A DNA stretch of 64,000 nt from Haliea alexandrii (lineage in GTDB: Bacteria; Pseudomonadota; Gammaproteobacteria; Pseudomonadales; Halieaceae): the NCBI RefSeq assembly GCF_003719295.1, contig NZ_RFLW01000001.1, positions 1,568,955 through 1,632,954 of the forward strand, in the 5' to 3' direction. Under the pieces are notes generated by a model. It worked only from the letters and a program-made list of their open reading frames with translations. It was not told where the DNA came from and ran no database searches. Positions within the stretch are counted from its first letter, which is position 1; the number at the start of each line of letters is the position of its first letter. Shown piece after piece: positions 59,901 through 64,000 of the stretch. The translations under genes and the position numbers were made by a program.

Positions 59901-60100
59901 CGCAATACAATCTGCTCCTCGACCTCCTGTGGGGCAGCGCCGGGCCAGGTGACTTCAATTTCGACCTGATGCACTTCGAAGCGCGGAAAGGCTTCGCGCT
60001 CCATGCTGACGAAGCCCAGTACCCCGGCGAGCAGAATGCCCAGCATAAGCAGATTGGCGGCAACCGGGTTGTGTACCCACCAGCCTATGAAGTTGCGCAC
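56981..60100 (-). CDS. RND-family efflux permease (second copy)
   Basis: 1039 residues. N-terminus FIGWWVHNPVAANLLMLGILL, the proton-relay motif GIVVDDAIVVGESI in the fourth helix, and two large periplasmic loops, as in the first pump at 801-3932. It starts at GTG 60100 immediately after the adaptor stop (TAA 60103-60101), with zero spacing. The two pumps share the N-terminal NPVAANLLM pattern and layout and are likely paralogues. No outer-membrane factor is adjacent. Confidence 0.93.
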   Translation of the reverse strand: MRNFIGWWVHNPVAANLLMLGILLAGVLGFVSMEREAFPRFEVHQVEIEVTWPGAAPQEVEEQIVLRIEESLDDLDNVKRVSSTASEGLARLEVSTWPDVDLDQFLNDVKNRVDAVTALPRDIEPPRVKRSDFREEMIRIAVHGEVSERELTRLAEDLRNEVAALPWISLVELFGTRREEVTIELSQAAMLRYGVSFDEVANAIRGSSINLSSGQVRTATGDVRLRARNLADSSEDFNRIVLRQNAAGATVTIGDLATVIDGYEENEILATLNGEPAVLIQMLATDNMQVVKASEAVKAWMQRTRPNLPAGISLTLWFDTADIYESRMDLIGSSAWLGLLLVFMVLIMSLRPKVALWVTAGIAVAFVGTFAVLPANDVSLNVMSTFAFLLVLGIVVDDAIVVGESIHQHAHTGGGTEAAIDGALAVARPVIFAVLTTMIAFAPWFFVDIEGGNMTRQFSIVITAALTISLIEAFCVLPSHLRHLEHREHIGTWRKRQRQFEESIVAFANTRYRRLLTLATENRYLTASLFTAAFIISLGVFTAGWVKFTFFPEVQNEQVHINVVMPSGAPYSRSLAVLARLQEAEKQLIAEVESRAAAEGGSGKLVQGWYTRSRRDSVIAIVSLSPPEERALSARETAERFRELVGDIPDAEEIEVSYTLNDQGAAITWVLRHRDLDVLRAASRDLQAQLRSYQGSYYVRDSLRAGSEEIHLSLRPGAEKLGVSLADVSRQVRQAYYGEEIQRLPREHGDVRVMLRYPSELREQLASLDSFRVRTGDGREVPLLTVVAVEVNNAVDRIQRQDGERMVRISAEAAPELVSDMNKDLTDNFLPVLQERYPQLVVLRGGEQETEQAFFDEIIALYAVALFAMYALIAVAFRSYALPLLIMTAIPFGFMGAIYGHLLFATPMALFSYFGIGAAAGVVVNDNLVLVDYIGRLRERGHTALDAVLEAGVARFRPILLTTVTTFVGLLPIMAERSTDAQFLKPAVLSLAFGVLFALLVTLLMVPALYLIGEDSKRLARRLWPWAAPAPARPVEYER

Positions 60101-61267
60101 TTATCCGTTCTCCGGCTCGGCAATCGCCACCAGTGCCATGCCCTGCACCGGGTTGCGGATAGCAGACACAATCACCTGCTCGCCGGCACGCAGGCCGCGC
60201 CCTATCACGACGCGGGTGGCGCTGCGCGACAGTACTTCCACACCCCGTGTCGCCAGACGGCCATCGTCATCAAGCACATGAACCTTGTTGCCCGGGCGCA
60301 GCGCAGCGGGCGGTATCAGCAGGGCTGTCTCCAGCTCGCGCCCGGGTATCGTCGCTTCGACAAAAAGCCCCGCTGCCAGGGGCATGCCCTCTGCCGAGGC
60401 ACCGCTCGCGTAGGGATCCTGCACTTCTGCCATGGCGTAGAGCATGCGCGATCCCGGATCCAGGGCGGCATCCAGGCGCAGCAGGCGTCCCTGCCACTGG
60501 TGCTGCTTACCCGCCACGGTGGCTTTGAACGTGACTGGGGGTTCCTGCCCCATTTCCGCAGTGAAGCCAATCGGCAGGTCGAGTGCGGCCAGCTGATCAT
60601 CACTCAGGGGCAGTCGGACCTCCACCCGATTGGTGGCGAACGCCCGTCCCAGCGGTGTGCCGGGTGTCACATATTGTCCGACATTAACCTGGGTGCTGAG
60701 CAGGCGCCCGTCGAACGGCAGGTGCACGCGGGTGCGCTCAAGATTCAGTTCGGCCTGCTCCAGACGCGCGTTGGCTGCTTCCAGAAGGGCCTGTGCCTCG
60801 GCGAGCTGCGGTTGTTTGCGAGCCAGCGGGGAGGCGCCGGGTTCGTTGCGCAACTGCTGCCGTGCGACGTCGGCGTCAGCCAGCGCCTGCTGCACCCTGA
60901 CATCGGCCTCGGCGACGACAGCGCGGGCTTCACTCAGCGCCAGCCTGTAATCGGTGTCTTCAATCTCGAGCAGGGTTTCGCCTGCCGCGATGCGACCGCC
61001 CTCGGTAAACTCCTGCGCAACCGCGACGATGCGCCCACCCACCTGGGCGACCAGGTCCAGCTCTGTCGCCGCGCGTACTTCACCCTGTGTCTGCACCGTT
61101 AACCGTGTTTCTTCGGCGCGTACCGTGGTGGTGAATACGCTGATCGGACGTGCTGGTGTGGTGTCCTGTTCCGGTTCGGGGGCGGCTGCGTGCAGCCCGG
61201 CATAGCCGGCGATCGCGACAGCGATCACCAAGAGTGGCAGCAGCGCGCTTTTCATTCTTATTGGCAT
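60101..61267 (-). CDS. RND efflux periplasmic adaptor (second copy)
   Basis: 388 residues from ATG 61267; ATG 61255 is an alternative and a longer frame to 61348 is unlikely. An anchor helix (ALLPLLVIAVAIAGYAGL) is followed by the lipoyl half TQGEVRAATELDLVAQVGGRIV, an alanine-rich coiled-coil hairpin and the second half VHLPFDGRLLSTQVNVGQYV. It probably works with the permease directly downstream. Confidence 0.91.
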   Translation of the reverse strand: MPIRMKSALLPLLVIAVAIAGYAGLHAAAPEPEQDTTPARPISVFTTTVRAEETRLTVQTQGEVRAATELDLVAQVGGRIVAVAQEFTEGGRIAAGETLLEIEDTDYRLALSEARAVVAEADVRVQQALADADVARQQLRNEPGASPLARKQPQLAEAQALLEAANARLEQAELNLERTRVHLPFDGRLLSTQVNVGQYVTPGTPLGRAFATNRVEVRLPLSDDQLAALDLPIGFTAEMGQEPPVTFKATVAGKQHQWQGRLLRLDAALDPGSRMLYAMAEVQDPYASGASAEGMPLAAGLFVEATIPGRELETALLIPPAALRPGNKVHVLDDDGRLATRGVEVLSRSATRVVIGRGLRAGEQVIVSAIRNPVQGMALVAIAEPENG

Positions 61268-61377
61268 TAGCGTACACCTGTGCTTCCGTGGGTACTGGAT
61301 GCTGGCACTTGGACGCCAACAGCCCGTTTTAGCGACCCTGTAGTGCAACGTTTTGTGACGGTTTTAGCTCAATGGCA

Positions 61378-61394
61378 TTGTAAATTTTTCACAA
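61378..61394. promoter_or_regulatory. AT-rich imperfect palindrome upstream of the second RND operon
   Basis: TTGTAAATTTTTCACAA has TTGT/ACAA arms around an AT-rich centre and stands out in GC-rich surroundings. It lies 111 bases upstream of the adaptor ATG in the 204-base gap and could be a repressor operator or part of a promoter. No second copy was found. Confidence 0.3.
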
Positions 61395-61471
61395 ATTCGC
61401 CAAGGCTGCTAGTGTGGCGTTTGCTCTGCGCAGGAGACGTACCCTTCGGCACCGGTTGTTCCGACGTTCCT

Positions 61472-62257
61472 TTAGCCCTGTGCAGTCGGGGCGGATGTCC
61501 TTTTCGCCAGCAGGCGTCTGATTCGCCGAGCCAGCCAGCCCTCTGCGGCTGGCATCAGTCGGCGCCGGGCGGAGGCGGGCAGGCGCAGTGCAGAGGTGCC
61601 CTTCCTGTTTTCAGCGGGCAACATCGTTGCCCATGTGTTCTCGAGATCCTGAAACGCATCCCGGAGCAAACGGTTCAGCGTTGGCCAGTCAGCGAGATCG
61701 GTCAATGCCAGAATGCTCTCCCGGACGTCTGAATCCCGATAGAGCAGTGCTTTGCCTGAGCGCCGCAGGCACAGGGCGTCATCCATGAAGTCTTCATAGG
61801 TGTTCGCCAGGCGAATGCGCAGTGCCTCGCGTGTAATGGCATCAAGTGCTGGGTAGGTCTGTCTGTAGGTGGCAATGGCGGCAGCGTTCCAGGGGAGCGC
61901 ATCGTAAGTGGCTACCAATTGTTCTGCCGGTGCACCAAGGTGATGGCGTAACCAGGCTCGCTGTCGGCGGCTGCGGCGCCGACCGGGGTGAAAGCCGAAG
62001 TCGCCTGTCATAAACGTGGCGTGCAACAGCCCCGCGATCAGTGTATCTGCAGCTGCATGGTGCGAGGCGAGGATGCTGGCGGTACCTACCAGATGCGCAA
62101 TGAAAGGCTTGCCACTGGCCCGGTATTGCGCCGAAAACAGGGGCACGACGAGCTGGTAGGCCGTATCGACGCGGGCGACATCCTGCTCACTGTAGCCGAG
62201 TGCGACGAGCTGTTTCCGTAGCTGCAGATTGGTTTGTGCAAAATCGAAGACGAGCAT
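61472..62257 (-). CDS. HD-domain-like protein with altered HD motif
   Basis: 261 residues. Residues 40-90 resemble the HD region of RelA/SpoT hydrolases (SGKPFIAHLVGTASILASHH, then DTLIAGLLHAT). The first histidine (His55) is kept, but the hallmark HD pair is His79-Ala80, so the aspartate is missing. The C-terminal half is basic and not recognised. It starts 6 bases after the glycosyltransferase on the same strand. A catalytically dead regulator or a different metal site are both possible; the family may match the DUF6817 group. Confidence 0.55.
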   Translation of the reverse strand: MLVFDFAQTNLQLRKQLVALGYSEQDVARVDTAYQLVVPLFSAQYRASGKPFIAHLVGTASILASHHAAADTLIAGLLHATFMTGDFGFHPGRRRSRRQRAWLRHHLGAPAEQLVATYDALPWNAAAIATYRQTYPALDAITREALRIRLANTYEDFMDDALCLRRSGKALLYRDSDVRESILALTDLADWPTLNRLLRDAFQDLENTWATMLPAENRKGTSALRLPASARRRLMPAAEGWLARRIRRLLAKRTSAPTAQG

Positions 62258-62263
62258 CTGACG

Positions 62264-63220
62264 TCAGGGACGCGCGCTGGCTGGCTTTGATTTGATGTTC
62301 TGCACCCATCGGCGCAAGGCGCGCCGCACCACGATGGGAAGTACTCGTGCAGACCAGGCTTTTTGCGTGCTCTCAAAAAGACGGCGGTGTTTTTCCGTCC
62401 AGCGCGCAGCGCGTTCCAGCCCGGCATCGCCGGGGGCCAGGTGCCACTTGCGACGAGCATGTTCCAGTGAACTCTCGGTCCACTCGAGGCACCAGCGCAG
62501 TTCAAAGAATTCGCGATCGCAGGGCTGGAACGGTGAGGCATTGTCGTAGCGCACCACGGAAGTCGGTTCAAAGAACACCTGCCCCCCGGCGAGTCGGATT
62601 TCACGCGCCAGGTCCAGATGCTCGTGGTGCGAGAGGAATGCCTCGTCAAGGAAGCAGGTTTCCGCGAAGGCTTGCCTGTCTAACAACACGCAATGAAACT
62701 CAAACATGCCCACGGCTTCGCGCACCAGTTCGCTGCGTACGGTGCGCAGGGCATGCAGCATGTAGCGGTGCGACTGATGTACTGCATTGTAGCCGTCGGA
62801 GCGATGCTCGCTCAGCTCACCGCCAGCCATATGGATCACCTGTGGCGTGGTCCCCCCTTCAAGGATAACCGGGCTTACTGCCCATGCGCCGGTGCTGCGA
62901 GCGCAGTCAAGCAGGCCTTCCAGCCACCCCTGCGTCACGAACAGGTCGTTGTCGGCGAATACGGCGTAGCGAGTGGTGCAGTGTTCCAGCGCCATGTTGC
63001 GGGCCTGGTTGGGCGCGAGGTAATGATCGTGCCGGACGTAGGTGAAACCGTGTTCAGTGCAGAGTTGTTTGAGCTCGCGCGCAATGGATGCGGGCGATTT
63101 TGCGTCGATATACACCAATGCGTAGCCCGTGCTGGTATTGCGTATGATGTCCTCAAGGGAGGCAACAGCGCAGCTGAAACGCTCCCTTGGGGTAATGCAC
63201 AGTGTTACGTCCGGCGGCAT
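62264..63220 (-). CDS. GT2-like glycosyltransferase
   Basis: 318 residues from ATG 63220 (TTG 63241 is an alternative). The N-terminus VTLCITPRERF replaces the common VSVVIP opening. The acidic sugar-nucleotide motif is ADND (90-92) in YAVFADNDLFV, followed by WAVSPVI and later EAFLSHHEHLDLAREI. It has a basic C-terminus. No membrane segment is evident. It probably modifies a surface polysaccharide or lipid; the acceptor is unknown. Confidence 0.78.
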   Translation of the reverse strand: MPPDVTLCITPRERFSCAVASLEDIIRNTSTGYALVYIDAKSPASIARELKQLCTEHGFTYVRHDHYLAPNQARNMALEHCTTRYAVFADNDLFVTQGWLEGLLDCARSTGAWAVSPVILEGGTTPQVIHMAGGELSEHRSDGYNAVHQSHRYMLHALRTVRSELVREAVGMFEFHCVLLDRQAFAETCFLDEAFLSHHEHLDLAREIRLAGGQVFFEPTSVVRYDNASPFQPCDREFFELRWCLEWTESSLEHARRKWHLAPGDAGLERAARWTEKHRRLFESTQKAWSARVLPIVVRRALRRWVQNIKSKPASARP

Positions 63221-63314
63221 ACGGGAACCTGCTGTGAACAAGGTGAACCGAGTGTAGCAGACGCCGGCGCTTCACGCCCCGCCCCGGAGAGAGCAGGGGG
63301 CGTGTTCACTATCG

Positions 63315-64000
63315 TCAAGCAGGTACGCTTGCTGGTCCGCTGGTCACTTCCTGTGGCAACACGAACCAGCGCAACGCTTCGTTTTGCGGGGTCAGTTGGA
63401 GTGGGCAGGCCTGTGTGTTTCCAGGTTCCTGCTGCAACATTCTTTCAGCCTGTAAAAGTTGTGGGCCCAGCGGCAGTGCAGTGGGGCGATCCTCGGGGGT
63501 ATCAGCCTGCTCCAGCCAGCCAGGTGTGGCAAGTGACGGCATCGGCGTCTTGTGCCCTCGGCGATGTCGCCACACACCGTGTGCGGCATCCCACGCGTAG
63601 CTGGGCAGCATGCGCCACCCATGCTCGGCGACGAGTTCGATGGCGCGGAGCAGGTAGTCGAATTCCTCTGCGCCAATAAAGTAGTTGAAGTTCACCCGCA
63701 CCCAGCCCGGTCGCATCAGACTGTCGCCCGCAATAATGGCCTGCTCAAAGTGGTCGCTTGTGTCACGGTCGATATCCAACAGGGTGTGGGCGTAGGGCCC
63801 CGCGCACGAGCAGCCGCCACGAACCTGAATACCAAACAGGTCGTTGAGCAGTGCGACCACAAAGCCATGGTGCAGATCGCGCTCGCCGTGGCGAAAACGC
63901 AGTGAAAAAATGGGCAGGCGGGCCGCGGTGGGGTGTCCCAGCACCTCCAGGTTCGAACACTTGCTGAAGCGCTGCAGTGCGCGGTCCGCGAGTTCTCCTT
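63315..64000 (-). CDS. Class V aminotransferase fold protein (cysteine desulfurase-like), C-terminal part, truncated by window end
   Basis: The frame is open to base 64000, so the N-terminus with the PLP lysine lies outside the window; 228 residues are visible. The SufS-like C-terminal block is clear: IFSLRF, HGFVVALLNDLFGIQVRGGCSCAGPYAH, which holds the cysteine that in desulfurases lies on the mobile loop. After the fold, about 80 extra residues, including the helix GPQLLQAERMLQQEP, extend beyond a normal desulfurase. Its role is unknown; it heads the three-gene leftward group with the glycosyltransferase 94 bases away. Confidence 0.75.
   Translation of the reverse strand, partial: GELADRALQRFSKCSNLEVLGHPTAARLPIFSLRFRHGERDLHHGFVVALLNDLFGIQVRGGCSCAGPYAHTLLDIDRDTSDHFEQAIIAGDSLMRPGWVRVNFNYFIGAEEFDYLLRAIELVAEHGWRMLPSYAWDAAHGVWRHRRGHKTPMPSLATPGWLEQADTPEDRPTALPLGPQLLQAERMLQQEPGNTQACPLQLTPQNEALRWFVLPQEVTSGPASVPA

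Noticed and set aside
63275-63302. GC-rich hairpin between the glycosyltransferase and the PLP enzyme considered as a terminator
   Set aside because: Six-base stem with an 11-base loop and no T-run on either strand.

Overview
The window is about 64 kb of gene-dense, GC-rich DNA from a Gram-negative bacterium. The backbone is gammaproteobacterial: dapC-nth-yffB-dapD-dapE, glnD-map, rpsB-tsf-pyrH-frr-uppS-cdsA-dxr-rseP-bamA-skp-lpxD-fabZ-lpxA-lpxB-rnhB-dnaE, and dapA-bamC. The DapD type (about 340 residues), the dapC-glnD-map-rpsB order and the many short catabolic genes (SDR, thiolase, LLM oxidoreductase) fit a marine gammaproteobacterium of the Halieaceae/Cellvibrionales kind. That placement is inference from gene content. 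I saw no tRNA, rRNA, IS element, prophage or CRISPR array.

Layout. 1-6150: 3' end of sppA, an RND efflux permease/adaptor pair and an MscS channel. 6332-12930: a catabolic island. It holds MaoC hydratase, NUDIX, Tat-exported FAD dehydrogenase, cytochrome c and CitE-like lyase, chained by 4-base overlaps, then a convergent thiolase/DUF35 pair and a 3-alpha-hydroxysteroid-dehydrogenase-like SDR; the whole looks like CoA-thioester and possibly steroid metabolism. 12921-16439: an Mla-type lipid transporter (STAS-permease, ATPase, MCE protein, PqiC-type lipoprotein). 16486-20361: DUF3806 protein, dapA, bamC, a metallo-beta-lactamase-fold hydrolase and an LRR lipoprotein. 20472-23560: a cyclase-like protein, an HD/phosphodiesterase-like protein and rsmJ. 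23568-25201: two divergent SDRs. 25187-33164: leftward dapE, dapD, yffB, nth, dapC, glnD and map.

33165-51640: a 402-base regulatory gap, then the rightward housekeeping run from rpsB to dnaE. It covers translation (S2, EF-Ts, RRF), UMP kinase, undecaprenyl and phospholipid precursors, MEP isoprenoids, outer-membrane assembly (RseP, BamA, Skp), lipid A (LpxD, FabZ, LpxA, LpxB), RNase HII and the replicative polymerase. 51785-56767: accessory genes (SDR, MFS, LLM oxidoreductase, LuxR-type regulator, DUF1244, small unknown). 56981-61267: a second RND efflux pair. 61472-64000: a leftward group with an HD-like protein lacking the HD aspartate, a GT2-like glycosyltransferase and the C-terminal part of a class V aminotransferase fold protein that runs off the window.

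The most interesting parts are the cyclase-like/HD-phosphodiesterase-like pair (20472-22730), the translationally coupled catabolic island with its periplasmic flavoprotein and cytochrome c, and the three-gene group at the right edge. Convergent neighbours repeatedly overlap at their 3' ends, so the genome appears compact.
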